Position numbers and translations under genes: made by a program. Shown here piece after piece: positions 15,434 to 24,457 of a DNA stretch of 35,227 nt (position 1 is the first letter of the stretch; every line of letters begins with the position of its first letter). Origin of the DNA: Glutamicibacter nicotianae (GTDB taxonomy: Bacteria > Actinomycetota > Actinomycetes > Actinomycetales > Micrococcaceae); NCBI RefSeq assembly GCF_006539525.1, contig NZ_BJNE01000024.1, forward strand, positions 1 through 35,227, given 5' to 3'. The notes below the pieces were generated by a model. It was not told the origin of the DNA. It did not search any database and saw only the letters and a list, made by a program, of their open reading frames with translations.

Positions 15434-17131
15434 GTGACCGATCATTTCACCGACCTGTCGCTGGCCCGGCGCGCCGGCAACACAGCTTCCCCCGCCCCGC
15501 TGAGCCGCGACGGCTGGTCCCTGGCGGTCGTCATCTTCGCGGCGCAGATGATGGTGGTCATCCTCGTTGTCGTGGGCCTGGCCGTCGCCACCTACCAGCA
15601 CCAGGCGCAGGTGATCCAGGACGACAAGCAGGCCACGGTGGCCGCGATCTCCATCACCCTGGCCAACGACCCCTTCGTGGCCGAAGCGCTGGCCGGCGAG
15701 AACCCCACCGAGCTGCTGCAGCCCTACACCAACAAGATCCTGGACCGCGGGCAGGGCGTGGATTTCATCACGATCATGACCGCCGAAGCCCTGCGCGTCA
15801 CCCACCCCAATCCCGCGCAGCTGGGCAAGCCTTATTCGGGAAGCATCCGCCAGGCGCAGGCCGGCCAAACCTACAACGAGGTCGCCTTGGGCACCCTGGG
15901 GCTTTCGGTGCGCACCATCGCCCCGGTGTACCACGATGGCAAGCTGGTGGGCATGGTCGCCACTGGCATCACGCTGGAAAGCCTGCAGTCGATCTACCGC
16001 AGCGAGCTGCCGCAGATCCTGGCCGTGTCGGCGCTGGCCCTGCTGCTGGCCGGCTTCAGCTCATGGTCCTTTTCCCGCTACGTCAACCAGGCCACGCTGG
16101 GCTTCGGCCCGCACGGGTTGCGCCGGCTCTACGCCTTCTATTTCTCCGCGCTGCATTCGGTGCGCGAAGGCCTGGTGCTGCTGGATCGGCGGCACCGCAT
16201 CGTGCTCTATAACCAGGAAGCGGCCCGATTGCTCGGCTTCCCCGAAGAAGTCCCTCCCGGCGGGTTGGATCTCGACCAGGTGCAGATCCCCGAAACCCTG
16301 CGCACCCTGATGGCGACCGGGCGCAGCTGCAAGGACGAGATCCATTTGGGCGCCCGCACGGTGCTGTCCATCTCCCAGGGGCCGGCCCGCCTGACCAACG
16401 CGCGCCTGCCCCGGCGCGGCGGGCTGCCGGTACGCTGGTTCCGTTCCCAGCCGCTGACCGGCCAGGTCATGACGCTGGGCGATCTGACCGAAGTGCAGGA
16501 GCTGGCCGGCGAGGTGCAGTCGCTGAAGACCTTCTCCACCGCCCTGCGAGCGCAGACCCATGAGCATGCCAACCGCCTGCACACCATTGCCACGCTGATC
16601 GAAAATGGGCAGAGCGGCAAGGCGCTGGCTTTCGCGGTCGATGACCGCCAGCACTCGCAGAAGCTCACCGATGCGATTGTGCATTCCATCGACGACGTCT
16701 ACCTCTCCAGCCTGCTGGTGGCCAAGGCCGCCCAGGCGAACGAGCGCGGCGTGCAGCTCGATATCAACACGCAGGGACAGATCCCGAGCGACGCGTTCGC
16801 CGCCACCGATATCGTCACGATCGTCGGCAACCTGCTGGATAACGCGCTGGACGCCTCGGCCGGCACCGAGGACGCGACGGTGTGGGTTGAAGTCGCAGCG
16901 GCCGATGACGAGCTGATCATCTCGGTGGCCGATTCGGGTCCGGGCATCGAGCCGGAATTCCTCGATCAGCTGCTGCGCTTCGGGGTCAGCACGAAGGCCG
17001 GCGGCCAACCGCGCGGCCTCGGCCTGGCGCTGGTGCAGCAGGCGGTGCTCCGGCTAGGTGGCACAATGAATGTTGACAACGACGCCGGAGCGATCTTCAC
17101 CGTCACCCTGCCCCTGAAAAACAGCGACTAG
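15434..17131 (+). CDS. Sensor histidine kinase, CitA/DcuS/DctS type
   Basis: A 565-residue membrane kinase. Numbering from the GTG start: TM1 about 29-52; an extracytoplasmic PAS/Cache-like sensor about 53-193 with the family TLG...VRTIAPVYHDGKLVGMVATGI block; TM2 about 194-211; a cytoplasmic PAS domain about 235-350; the H-box ALRAQTHEHANRLH with candidate phosphohistidine 376; N-box NLLDNALDA 466-474; DSGPGI about 500-505; RGLGLALV about 527-534. CitA-family sensors bind citrate or C4-dicarboxylates. GTG at 15434 has GAGGAG nine bases ahead; the ATG at 15425 directly abuts that site and cannot use it. The response regulator follows after 15 bases. Confidence 0.92.
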   Translation: MTDHFTDLSLARRAGNTASPAPLSRDGWSLAVVIFAAQMMVVILVVVGLAVATYQHQAQVIQDDKQATVAAISITLANDPFVAEALAGENPTELLQPYTNKILDRGQGVDFITIMTAEALRVTHPNPAQLGKPYSGSIRQAQAGQTYNEVALGTLGLSVRTIAPVYHDGKLVGMVATGITLESLQSIYRSELPQILAVSALALLLAGFSSWSFSRYVNQATLGFGPHGLRRLYAFYFSALHSVREGLVLLDRRHRIVLYNQEAARLLGFPEEVPPGGLDLDQVQIPETLRTLMATGRSCKDEIHLGARTVLSISQGPARLTNARLPRRGGLPVRWFRSQPLTGQVMTLGDLTEVQELAGEVQSLKTFSTALRAQTHEHANRLHTIATLIENGQSGKALAFAVDDRQHSQKLTDAIVHSIDDVYLSSLLVAKAAQANERGVQLDINTQGQIPSDAFAATDIVTIVGNLLDNALDASAGTEDATVWVEVAAADDELIISVADSGPGIEPEFLDQLLRFGVSTKAGGQPRGLGLALVQQAVLRLGGTMNVDNDAGAIFTVTLPLKNSD

Positions 17132-17146
17132 ACCGGGAGGTTTCGA

Positions 17147-17896
17147 GTGCACGACTCCGCTGCAGCCACGCCCGCGCCGGGCTTGCCCGCGCACACCTTC
17201 AAGGTCCTCGTTGTAGACGACGAACCGGAAACCGCAGCTTCCCACGCGAAGTACGTCAACCGCGTGCCCGGATTCGCCACCGGAGCCATTGCAGCCAATG
17301 GCCAGCAGGCGCTCGCGCTGCTGTCCGAGGCGCGCGCAGCGCACGAACCGTTCGACCTGGTCCTGCTGGATATGACCTTGCCCGACCTGCATGGCATCGA
17401 TGTCGCCAAGCGGATGCGCGGCCACGGGCTGACCACCGACATCATCGCGATCACCGCGGTGCGCGACCTGGCGGTGGTGCGTTCGGCGGTCGCCACAGGC
17501 ATCACCCAGTACCTGATCAAGCCCTTCACCTTCGCGGCGTTCACCGAGAAATTGGAGAACCACCGGCGTTTCATTTCCGAGATCAGCTCCAGCGGCCCGG
17601 ATACCAGCCAGGCTGCGCTGGATAATGCGTTCTCCGCACTGCGCACCACCACTGCCTCGGCGTCGCTGCCCAAGGGCCTGATCCCTGAAACGCTGGCGCA
17701 GATCACCGGCCTGCTGCGCAGCAAGCCCGAAACCTGCTTGTCCGCCACCGAGCTCGGCGAAGAGCTGGGCATCTCCCGGGTCACCGCACGGCGCTATCTG
17801 GAGCATCTGGCCGAGGCCAAGGCCGTGGTCAAGCAGCCCCGGCATGGCACGAGAGGCCGCCCGGAATATGAATACCGGGCGGCCTCCCATGGCTAG
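17147..17896 (+). CDS. Response regulator, CitB/DcuR type
   Basis: A 249-residue transcription regulator. The receiver domain has acidic residues Asp24/Asp25, phosphoacceptor Asp75 (VLLDMTLPD), Thr103 and Lys125 (LIKPF). After a linker, a C-terminal helix-turn-helix (about 190-235, LSATELGEELGISRVTARRYLEHL) matches CitB/DpiA regulators. GTG at 17147 has GGGAGG six bases ahead. Its likely partner is the kinase directly upstream, and its likely target dctA. The last codons contain a perfect 12-base inverted repeat (17853-17886). Confidence 0.93.
   Translation: MHDSAAATPAPGLPAHTFKVLVVDDEPETAASHAKYVNRVPGFATGAIAANGQQALALLSEARAAHEPFDLVLLDMTLPDLHGIDVAKRMRGHGLTTDIIAITAVRDLAVVRSAVATGITQYLIKPFTFAAFTEKLENHRRFISEISSSGPDTSQAALDNAFSALRTTTASASLPKGLIPETLAQITGLLRSKPETCLSATELGEELGISRVTARRYLEHLAEAKAVVKQPRHGTRGRPEYEYRAASHG
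17853..17886. terminator. Perfect 12-base inverted repeat between convergent response-regulator and prpE genes
   Basis: GAGGCCGCCCGG and CCGGGCGGCCTC flank a ten-base loop, giving a very stable hairpin in both directions. It lies inside the last 15 codons of the response regulator and just past the prpE stop. There is no T-run on either strand, so it is either a bidirectional, possibly Rho-assisted, terminator or a 3'-end stabiliser. Confidence 0.55.
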
Positions 17897-17908
17897 CACT
17901 GCCGAGAT

Positions 17909-19825
17909 CTAGGCCTCTGGACGCAGCAGCGGCACCAGTTCGTCGAGCACGCTCGTGTCCTCGATGGTCGACGGGACCGAGTATTCCTTGCCGTCGGCAA
18001 TCTGCCGCATGGTCTTGCGCAGGATCTTGCCCGAACGGGTCTTGGGCAGCGCGGCGACGACGGTGACTTCGCGGAAGTCGGCGACTGCACCGATGTGCTG
18101 GCGCACCAGCGCGACGATTTCCTTCTTCAGCGCCTCCTCCTCGACGTCGATCCCTGACTTGAGCACCACGTAGCCGCTGGCCCGCTGGCCCTTGAGCGCA
18201 TCAGCCAGTCCGATCACGGCGCATTCGGCCACGGCCGGATGGCTGGCCAGCACCTGTTCCATGGCGCCGGTGGACAGCCGGTGCCCTGACACGTTGATCA
18301 CGTCATCGGTGCGCCCCATGACGAACAGGTAGCCGTCGTCGTCAAGATAGCCGGAATCGCCGGTCAGGTAGAACCCGTCGATCTGCGACAGGTAGGTATC
18401 GATGAAGCGCTGGTCGTTGCCCCACAGGGTGGTCAGGGCGCCGGGCGGCAAGGGCAGCCGAACCACGATGTTGCCTTCCTGGTTCGCTTCGAGCCGCTCG
18501 CCCAGCGCGTCGCGGATCTGCACGTCGAAGCCAGGCACCGGAGTGGTGGGCGAACCGGCCTTGGCAGGCAGCTCCTCCAGGCCCAGCGGGTTCGAGGCGA
18601 TCGGCCAGCCGGTTTCGGTCTGCCACCAGTTGTCCACCACCGGAATGCCCAGCAGCTTCGAGGCGAAGTGGTAGGTGTCCGGGTCCAGCCGCTCGCCGGC
18701 GACGAACAGCGCGCGCAGGCTGGACAGGTCGTGGCTGGCGATCAGCGCACCTTCCGGATCGGCCTTGCGCACCGCGCGCAACGCCGTCGGCGCGGTGAAC
18801 ATCGTGGTGACCTTGTGGTCGGCGATGATGCGGCCGAAGACCCCGGCGTCCGGTGTGCCGATGGGCTTGCCCTCGTAGAGCACCGTGGTGGCGCCGGCGA
18901 TCAGCGGCGCGTAGACGATGTAGGAGTGGCCGACCACCCAGCCCACGTCAGAGGCGGTGAACATGGTGTCGCCCGGATGCACGTCGTAGATCGCGTTCAT
19001 GGAGAACTGCAGCGCGGTGGCGTAGCCGCCGGTATCGCGCACCACGCCCTTCGGCGCCCCGGTGGTGCCCGAGGTGTAGAGCACGTAGAGCGGGTGGGTG
19101 GATGGCACGGATACCGGCCCGGCCGGCGACGCGGTCTTCGCCTGCTCATCCCAGTCCAGCCAATTGATCTGCTGCCCGTTGACCGGTTTGCCCTGGTATT
19201 CATCCAGCGAGTGCTCGAAGCCTTCGCGGCGGGCGACGATCACGTCCTTGACCGCAGGCTCCGCCAGGCTCAGCGCCTCGGCCACCGCCGGCAGGTATTC
19301 GATGCGGCGGCTCGGCTCGATGCCGCCCGAGGCGGTGACGATCGCCACCGGGGCGCAGTCGGTGATGCGTGCCGCCAGTTCCTTGGGCGCGAACCCGCCG
19401 AAGACCACCGAATGGATCGCGCCCAGGCGTGCGCAGGCGAGCATCGCGATAGCCGCCTGCGGGATCATCGGCAGGTAGATCAGCACGCGGTCCCCGGTCT
19501 TCACGCCGCGTTCGGCCAGCACGCCGGCGAAGATTTCCACTTCGCGCAGCAGCTCGGAGTAGGTGTATTTGGTGACGGTGCCCAGCATGGCCGAATCGTA
19601 GATCAGCGCGGTGCTCTCCCCGCGACCGGCTTCGACGTGGCGGTCCAGTGCGTTGGCCGAAAGGTTCAGCGTGCCATCCGGGAACCAGCCGTACAACGGC
19701 TTGCGCGAATCATCCAGCGCCGTCTGCGGTGCCGTATCCCAGCGGATATCCTGGGCGGCTTGCAGCCAGAATGCTGCTGGGTCAGTGGTGGCTTGCTCAA
19801 AGGCCTGGCGGTATTCCTGCACCAT
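17909..19825 (-). CDS. prpE: Propionyl-CoA synthetase
   Basis: A 638-residue acyl-CoA synthetase that activates propionate with ATP and CoA, feeding the methylcitrate cycle. The AMP-binding block YTSGTTGAPKGVVRDTGGY is PrpE-like, as is the N-terminal PLYGWFPDGTLNLSANALDRH. WWQTETGWPI and the late KTRSGKILRK follow; the Lys of SGK is the residue acetylated in regulated family members. Acetyl-CoA synthetase is the alternative, but the neighbouring prpDBC genes support PrpE. I start at ATG 19823-19825 because AGGAGGAG lies six bases ahead; an upstream in-frame start at 19927 would run through the promoter. Confidence 0.93.
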   Translation of the reverse strand: MVQEYRQAFEQATTDPAAFWLQAAQDIRWDTAPQTALDDSRKPLYGWFPDGTLNLSANALDRHVEAGRGESTALIYDSAMLGTVTKYTYSELLREVEIFAGVLAERGVKTGDRVLIYLPMIPQAAIAMLACARLGAIHSVVFGGFAPKELAARITDCAPVAIVTASGGIEPSRRIEYLPAVAEALSLAEPAVKDVIVARREGFEHSLDEYQGKPVNGQQINWLDWDEQAKTASPAGPVSVPSTHPLYVLYTSGTTGAPKGVVRDTGGYATALQFSMNAIYDVHPGDTMFTASDVGWVVGHSYIVYAPLIAGATTVLYEGKPIGTPDAGVFGRIIADHKVTTMFTAPTALRAVRKADPEGALIASHDLSSLRALFVAGERLDPDTYHFASKLLGIPVVDNWWQTETGWPIASNPLGLEELPAKAGSPTTPVPGFDVQIRDALGERLEANQEGNIVVRLPLPPGALTTLWGNDQRFIDTYLSQIDGFYLTGDSGYLDDDGYLFVMGRTDDVINVSGHRLSTGAMEQVLASHPAVAECAVIGLADALKGQRASGYVVLKSGIDVEEEALKKEIVALVRQHIGAVADFREVTVVAALPKTRSGKILRKTMRQIADGKEYSVPSTIEDTSVLDELVPLLRPEA

Positions 19826-19898
19826 GGTTCTCTCCTCCTGGCCCCGGGCGTCATTACCCGGCACCTGCGTGGTGATTGAGGTCGTCCTCTTGGCATTA

Positions 19899-19927
19899 AC
19901 TGTATGAGTACGATCACATGATCGCAA
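19899..19927 (-). promoter_or_regulatory. prpE promoter with palindrome in the spacer
   Basis: On the minus strand TTGCGA (19922-19927), 17 bases, then TACAGT (19899-19904) make a well-spaced pair. The palindrome CGATCA-CA-TGATCG (19911-19924) fills most of the spacer and touches the -35, a classic repressor position. The implied leader is about 65 bases. Confidence 0.5.
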
Positions 19928-19933
19928 CTACGT

Positions 19934-19941
19934 TGTATACA
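19934..19941. promoter_or_regulatory. GntR-type operator, copy 1
   Basis: TGTATACA is a perfect eight-base palindrome of the kind bound by FCD-class GntR regulators. It lies just upstream of the prpE -35 element. An identical copy lies 63 bases to the right. Confidence 0.6.
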
Positions 19942-19955
19942 GATTTCGAAAAAAT

Positions 19956-19970
19956 TCCAAATAAATTGGA
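19956..19970. repeat. AT-rich inverted repeat in the prp control region
   Basis: TCCAA and TTGGA flank ATAAA, midway between the two TGTATACA sites. It may be a further binding site or part of the rightward promoter, for which I found no confident -35/-10 pair. Confidence 0.25.
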
Positions 19971-19996
19971 TCCAGCTCACACATTTCCCGCTTCTA

Positions 19997-20004
19997 TGTA
20001 TACA
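19997..20004. promoter_or_regulatory. GntR-type operator, copy 2
   Basis: The second TGTATACA, centred 63 bases from the first (six helical turns, same DNA face) and nine bases before the gntR start codon, touching its Shine-Dalgarno. It is placed to shut off the gntR-prpDBC operon, implying autoregulation. Confidence 0.6.
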
Positions 20005-20012
20005 CTGGAGCC

Positions 20013-20666
20013 ATGAGAGCAAGCGATAAGGTCTACGAGAGCCTCCGCGCCGACATCGTCGAATGGCGGCTGGCTCCCGGCACCGTTCTTGCAGAAGTAG
20101 AGCAGTCCGAACGCCTGGGCATTTCCCGCACTCCGGTGCGCGAGGCCCTGGGCCGATTGGTCGCCGACGGCTTGGCGGTGCAGCAACGCGGACGCGGCGC
20201 CGTCGTGTCCGAGGTCAGCGAAGACCACGTAGCTGACCTGTTCGTTCTGCGCGTGGCACTGGAATGCGCCAGCGCACGCGAAGCTGCCAAGTCGACGGGG
20301 CGATCGGCCTTCAACGAGTTGGCCAGCCGCTTCGAAGCAGCCGTCAAGGAAGTGGAGCTTCCCGGATCCCGGGAGTCCTACTACCAGCTGGTGCAGCTGC
20401 TGGACGAGTCGATCGACGAAGCGGCCAGCAACAAGTACCTGTCCAACGCGCTGCGCACCTTGCGGGTGAACCTGCAACGGGTGCGGCGCCTGGCCAAGGA
20501 CAACCCCGAAAGGCTCAAGGCTTCCGCTTCCGAGCATGCGGCCATCGCACGAGCGATTGCCAGCGGAAACCCAGAGGTCGCAGCCGCGGCCACCACAGTC
20601 CACCTGCACGAATCCTTCACCCACATCATGACCCACGCGGTCGGATCAGAAAGGCAGTTAGCATGA
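20013..20666 (+). CDS. GntR-family regulator (FCD subfamily), probable controller of propionate catabolism
   Basis: A 217-residue DNA-binding protein. The N-terminal winged helix-turn-helix (about 6-68, with [20 protein letters not shown] and the wing RGRGAVV) is followed by an all-helical FCD ligand domain (about 80-205) containing the expected Asp and His residues for a metal or acid ligand ([18 protein letters not shown]). FCD regulators commonly respond to organic acids; here 2-methylcitrate or a relative is a reasonable guess. ATG at 20013 with TGGAG ahead. Its stop overlaps the prpD start (ATGA), so it is co-translated with the genes it probably regulates. Confidence 0.92.
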   Translation: MRASDKVYESLRADIVEWRLAPGTVLAEVEQSERLGISRTPVREALGRLVADGLAVQQRGRGAVVSEVSEDHVADLFVLRVALECASAREAAKSTGRSAFNELASRFEAAVKEVELPGSRESYYQLVQLLDESIDEAASNKYLSNALRTLRVNLQRVRRLAKDNPERLKASASEHAAIARAIASGNPEVAAAATTVHLHESFTHIMTHAVGSERQLA

Positions 20667-22180
20667 TCAACCACCCAGTACGCGTATACCGCTCCGAGGA
20701 AAACCTGGCTCGCGAAGACCAGCTGGCACATAAGATCGCCAAGGTTGCCGCCGATCCGGTAGAGGTCACCAGCGAAGTGACCGAAATGATCATCAACCGC
20801 ATCATCGACAACGCTTCGGTTGCCATCGCGTCGCTGAACCGCGGCCCGATCGTCGCTGCCCGCGCCCAGGCGCTGGCCCACGCCCCTTCCACCGGCGGCA
20901 AGGGTGCCTCGGTGTTCGGCATTTCCGAGAAGGTGTCCCCCGAATGGGCCGCCTGGGCCAACGGCGTGGCCGTGCGCGAACTGGACTACCACGACACCTT
21001 CCTGGCCGCCGAGTACTCCCACCCGGGCGATAACATTCCGCCGATCCTGGCCGTTGCCCAGCACACCGGCGCATCGGGCAAGGACCTGATCCGCGGCATC
21101 GCCACCGGCTACGAAATCCAGGTGGACCTGGTCAAGGCCATCTGCCTGCACAAGCACAAGATCGATCACGTAGCGCACCTGGGCCCATCGGCCGCCGCCG
21201 GCATCGGCACCCTGCTCGGACTCGATGTCGAGACCATCTTCCAGGCCGTGGGCCAGGGCCTGCACACCACCACCGCCACCCGCCAGTCGCGCAAGGGCGA
21301 AATCTCCACCTGGAAGGCCCACGCCCCGGCCTTCGCCGGCAAGATGGCAGTCGAGGCTGCCGACCGCGCCATGCGCGGCCAGACCTCCCCAGTGCCGATC
21401 TACGAAGGCGAAGACGGCGTCATCGCCTGGATGCTCGATGGCAAGGATGCCGCCTACGAGGTGCCGCTGCCAGAGGCCGGCGAAGCCAAGCGCGCCATCC
21501 TGGACACCTACACCAAGGAGCACTCGGCCGAGTACCAGGCGCAGGCCTGGATCGACCTGGCCCGCAAGCTGCACGGCGAGCACCCGGAAGCCACCGACCC
21601 GAAGAACGTGAAGTCGGTGCTGATCAAGACCAGCCACCACACCCACTACGTCATCGGCTCCGGCGCCAACGACCCGCAGAAGTACGATCCGACCGCTTCG
21701 CGCGAGACCCTGGACCACTCGATCCCGTACATCTTCACCGTCGCCCTGCAGGACGGCGCCTGGCACCACGTGGATTCCTACTCGCCGGAGCGCGCCGGCC
21801 GTGCCGATACCGTTGAGCTGTGGAACAAGGTCACCACCGAGGAAGACGCCGAGTGGACCCGCCGCTACCACTCGCTGGACATCTCGGAGAAGGCCTTCGG
21901 CGGTTCGGTGGAAATCACCCTGAACGACGGCACCGTGATCACCGATCAGATCGCCGTGGCCGACGCGCACCCGCTGGGCGCACGTCCATTCGCCCGCGAG
22001 CAGTACATCAACAAGTTCCGCACCCTGGCTAAGGGCCTGGTCGATGAGGCAGAGATCAACCGCTTCATCGCCGCCGCCGAGAACTTGGAAAACCTGGCCG
22101 CCGGCGAACTGGACCAGCTGAACATCCAGGCCGCAGCAGGCGTCATCGACACCGCGGCCGCACCGAAGGGCCTGTTCTAA
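20663..22180 (+). CDS. prpD: 2-Methylcitrate dehydratase
   Basis: A 505-residue enzyme of the MmgE/PrpD family that dehydrates 2-methylcitrate to 2-methyl-cis-aconitate, the second step of the methylcitrate cycle. Typical blocks are [16 protein letters not shown] at the start, [16 protein letters not shown] with [17 protein letters not shown], the [23 protein letters not shown] stretch, and [16 protein letters not shown] late in the protein. ATG at 20663 overlaps the gntR stop by four bases; the frame is open further upstream but that part only shadows gntR. prpB follows after one base. Confidence 0.96.
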   Translation: MINHPVRVYRSEENLAREDQLAHKIAKVAADPVEVTSEVTEMIINRIIDNASVAIASLNRGPIVAARAQALAHAPSTGGKGASVFGISEKVSPEWAAWANGVAVRELDYHDTFLAAEYSHPGDNIPPILAVAQHTGASGKDLIRGIATGYEIQVDLVKAICLHKHKIDHVAHLGPSAAAGIGTLLGLDVETIFQAVGQGLHTTTATRQSRKGEISTWKAHAPAFAGKMAVEAADRAMRGQTSPVPIYEGEDGVIAWMLDGKDAAYEVPLPEAGEAKRAILDTYTKEHSAEYQAQAWIDLARKLHGEHPEATDPKNVKSVLIKTSHHTHYVIGSGANDPQKYDPTASRETLDHSIPYIFTVALQDGAWHHVDSYSPERAGRADTVELWNKVTTEEDAEWTRRYHSLDISEKAFGGSVEITLNDGTVITDQIAVADAHPLGARPFAREQYINKFRTLAKGLVDEAEINRFIAAAENLENLAAGELDQLNIQAAAGVIDTAAAPKGLF

Positions 22181-22181
22181 G

Positions 22182-23111
22182 ATGCTGTATTCAACCAAAA
22201 CTCCAGATGCAAAGCGCGCCGCGCTGCGCGAGATGCTCACCCCGGGTGCTGCCCGCCAGTTCCCCGGAGCCTTCAACCCGCTCTCGGCCAAGCTGATCAG
22301 CGAGAAGAACTTCGACGGCGTCTACATCTCCGGTGCGGTGCTGGCCAACGACCTGGGCCTGCCGGATATCGGCCTGACCTCGCTGACCGAGGTCGCCACC
22401 CGCGCCGGGCAGATCGCCCGCATGACCGACCTGCCGTCGATCGTGGATGCCGATACAGGTTTCGGCGAGCCGATGAACGTGGCCCGCACCATCCAGGAAC
22501 TGGAATACGCCGGCCTGGCGGGCTGCCACATCGAGGACCAGTTCAACCCGAAGCGCTGCGGCCACCTGGATGGCAAGAACGTGGTGGATACCGAAACCAT
22601 GCTCAAGCGCATCGCGGCCGCCGCCGACGCGCGCATCGATGCGAACTTCCTGATCATGGCCCGCACCGACATCCGCGCGGTCGAGGGCCTGGATTCGGCC
22701 GTCGATCGCGCCAAGGCGATGGTTGATGCCGGAGCGGACGCGATCTTCCCGGAGGCGATGAAGAACGTCGCCGAGTTCGAGGCGATCTGCAACGCGGTGG
22801 ACGTGCCGGTGCTGGCCAACATGACCGAGTTCGGCAAGTCGGAATTGTTCAAGCGCCAGGAACTGGCAGATGCCGGCGTCGCGTTGATCATCTACCCGGT
22901 CACCCTGCTGCGCAGCGCCATGGGCGCCGCTGAACGCGTACTGGATGCCATCAGCGAAGATGGCACCCAGCAGCGCGAAGTGGATAACATGTTGACTAGG
23001 TCACGTTTGTACGAGCTCGTGGACTACGAGGCCTACAACCGCTTCGATACCGGAATCTTCAACTTCCAGGTCCCGACCCTGGACATTGATTCCAACAGCG
23101 CGAACCTCTAG
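22182..23111 (+). CDS. prpB: Methylisocitrate lyase
   Basis: A 309-residue enzyme of the isocitrate lyase superfamily that cleaves 2-methylisocitrate to pyruvate and succinate. The Mg-binding strand VDADTGFGE begins near 88. The catalytic loop KRCGH is at 124-128 with nucleophile Cys126. GCHIEDQ precedes it and MARTDIRA follows. The short form and PGAFNPLSAKL near the start separate it from true isocitrate lyase. ATG is one base after the prpD stop. Confidence 0.96.
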   Translation: MLYSTKTPDAKRAALREMLTPGAARQFPGAFNPLSAKLISEKNFDGVYISGAVLANDLGLPDIGLTSLTEVATRAGQIARMTDLPSIVDADTGFGEPMNVARTIQELEYAGLAGCHIEDQFNPKRCGHLDGKNVVDTETMLKRIAAAADARIDANFLIMARTDIRAVEGLDSAVDRAKAMVDAGADAIFPEAMKNVAEFEAICNAVDVPVLANMTEFGKSELFKRQELADAGVALIIYPVTLLRSAMGAAERVLDAISEDGTQQREVDNMLTRSRLYELVDYEAYNRFDTGIFNFQVPTLDIDSNSANL

Positions 23112-23134
23112 GCTCGCAAGCATTTAGCACCATC

Positions 23135-23164
23135 TGCGCCGGCCGGCACCCGCTGGCCGGCGCA
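23135..23164 (+). repeat. Intercistronic hairpin between prpB and prpC
   Basis: TGCGCCGGCC and GGCCGGCGCA are perfect ten-base arms around a ten-base loop. No T-run follows, so it is more likely an mRNA-stabilising or expression-tuning element, or a partial terminator, than a full stop. Confidence 0.55.
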
Positions 23165-23206
23165 ATCCAAAGCATTACTATTCTCCGGCAATGAAGAGGA
23201 GCAAGA

Positions 23207-24346
23207 ATGACTGCCACCGAGGAAATCAAGAAGGGCCTGGCAGGCGTCGTCGTTGACTACACCGCCGTCTCCAAGGTCAATCCAGAAACCAACTCGCTGC
23301 TCTACCGCGGCTACCCCGTCCAGGACCTGGCCGCGAACAAGTCGTTCGAAGAGGTGGCACTGCTGCTCTGGACCGGCGAGCTGCCAACCCAAAGCGAACT
23401 GACCGAGTTCTGCGCTTTCGAGCGGGCCAACCGCGCTCTGGACCCACGCGTCAAGGCAGCCATCGACCTGCTGCCAACCGACTGCCACCCGATGGACGTG
23501 GGCCGCACCGCGGTCTCGGTGATTGGCGCCAACCACCCCGAGGCCGAGAACTCCTCCCCCGAGGCTGAGCTGCTCAAGGCCAAGGAACTGTTCGCCGCCT
23601 TCCCTGCAGTGGTTGCCTACGACCAGCGCCGCCGCCGCGGCCAGGATGCCGTGGCTCCACGCGAGGATCTGGACTACTCCTCGAACTTCCTGTGGATGGC
23701 CTTCGGCGAAGAAGCGGCCCCAGAGGTTGTCGACGCCTTCCGCGTGTCCATGGTGCTCTACGCGGAGCACTCCTTCAACGCTTCGACCTTCACCGCCCGC
23801 GTAATCACCTCGACCCTCTCCGACCTGCACTCGGCAGTCACCGGGGCGATCGGCGCGCTGAAGGGCCCGCTGCACGGCGGCGCCAACGAAGCAGTCATGC
23901 ACACCTTCAACGAGATCGGCATCAACAAGGAGGAATCCCGCGAGGATGCCGCCAAGCGCGCCAAGGCCTGGATGGAAGAAGCACTGGCCGCCAAGAAGAA
24001 GGTCATGGGCTTCGGCCACCGCGTCTACAAGCACGGCGACTCCCGCGTGCCTACCATGAAGGCCGCACTGGATCGCATGATCGAGCACTATGGCCGCCAT
24101 GAAATGCTGGGCCTGTACGACGGCCTGGAGGCCGCCATGGACGAGGCCAAGGCCATCAAGCCGAACCTCGACTACCCTGCCGGTCCCACCTATCACCTGA
24201 TGGGCTTCGACACCGAGATGTTCACCCCGATCTTCATCGCGGCGCGCATCACCGGTTGGACCAGCCACATCTTCGAGCAGCGCGCAGCCAACGCGCTGAT
24301 CCGCCCGCTTTCGGCCTACAACGGCGTGGAGCAGCGTTCGCTGTAG
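23207..24346 (+). CDS. prpC: 2-Methylcitrate synthase
   Basis: A 379-residue short citrate-synthase-family enzyme that condenses propionyl-CoA with oxaloacetate. The catalytic residues are His223 (GPLHGGANE), His271 (GFGHRVYKHGD) and Asp322 (NLDY). YAEHSFNASTFTARV is at 185-199. The short length, lack of the N-terminal domain of Gram-negative citrate synthases and position after prpB support PrpC; some homologues also accept acetyl-CoA. ATG at 23207 has AGGAG five bases ahead. It is the last gene of gntR-prpD-prpB-prpC, 95 bases after prpB. Confidence 0.94.
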   Translation: MTATEEIKKGLAGVVVDYTAVSKVNPETNSLLYRGYPVQDLAANKSFEEVALLLWTGELPTQSELTEFCAFERANRALDPRVKAAIDLLPTDCHPMDVGRTAVSVIGANHPEAENSSPEAELLKAKELFAAFPAVVAYDQRRRRGQDAVAPREDLDYSSNFLWMAFGEEAAPEVVDAFRVSMVLYAEHSFNASTFTARVITSTLSDLHSAVTGAIGALKGPLHGGANEAVMHTFNEIGINKEESREDAAKRAKAWMEEALAAKKKVMGFGHRVYKHGDSRVPTMKAALDRMIEHYGRHEMLGLYDGLEAAMDEAKAIKPNLDYPAGPTYHLMGFDTEMFTPIFIAARITGWTSHIFEQRAANALIRPLSAYNGVEQRSL

Positions 24347-24365
24347 GAATTTCGCTTCCTGGCAT

Positions 24366-24404
24366 TGGCCACGGGAATGGCGCAAGCGCGTCAGCCCGTG
24401 GCCA
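24366..24404 (+). terminator. Hairpin after prpC
   Basis: TGGCCACGGG and CCCGTGGCCA are perfect ten-base arms, with GCGC/GCGC nested in the loop, starting 20 bases after the prpC stop. The downstream sequence is not T-rich, so termination may be inefficient or factor-assisted. Confidence 0.55.
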
Positions 24405-24428
24405 TTCGCATGCCCAAGCTATCCGGAG

Positions 24429-24457
24429 TTGCCGTCGCAGACCTCTTGCCCTATCGT
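24429..24457 (+). promoter_or_regulatory. Promoter of the DUF2975/Xre pair
   Basis: TTGCCG (24429-24434) and TATCGT (24452-24457) are 17 bases apart. The -10 lies inside the palindromic operator, so a bound repressor would block polymerase. Confidence 0.5.

Noticed and set aside
18668-19879. 403-codon plus-strand open frame opposite prpE
   Set aside because: Antisense shadow; runs into the prp control region without a ribosome site.
20381-22291. 636-codon minus-strand open frame opposite prpD
   Set aside because: Antisense shadow of prpD and neighbouring genes, each with full family motifs.
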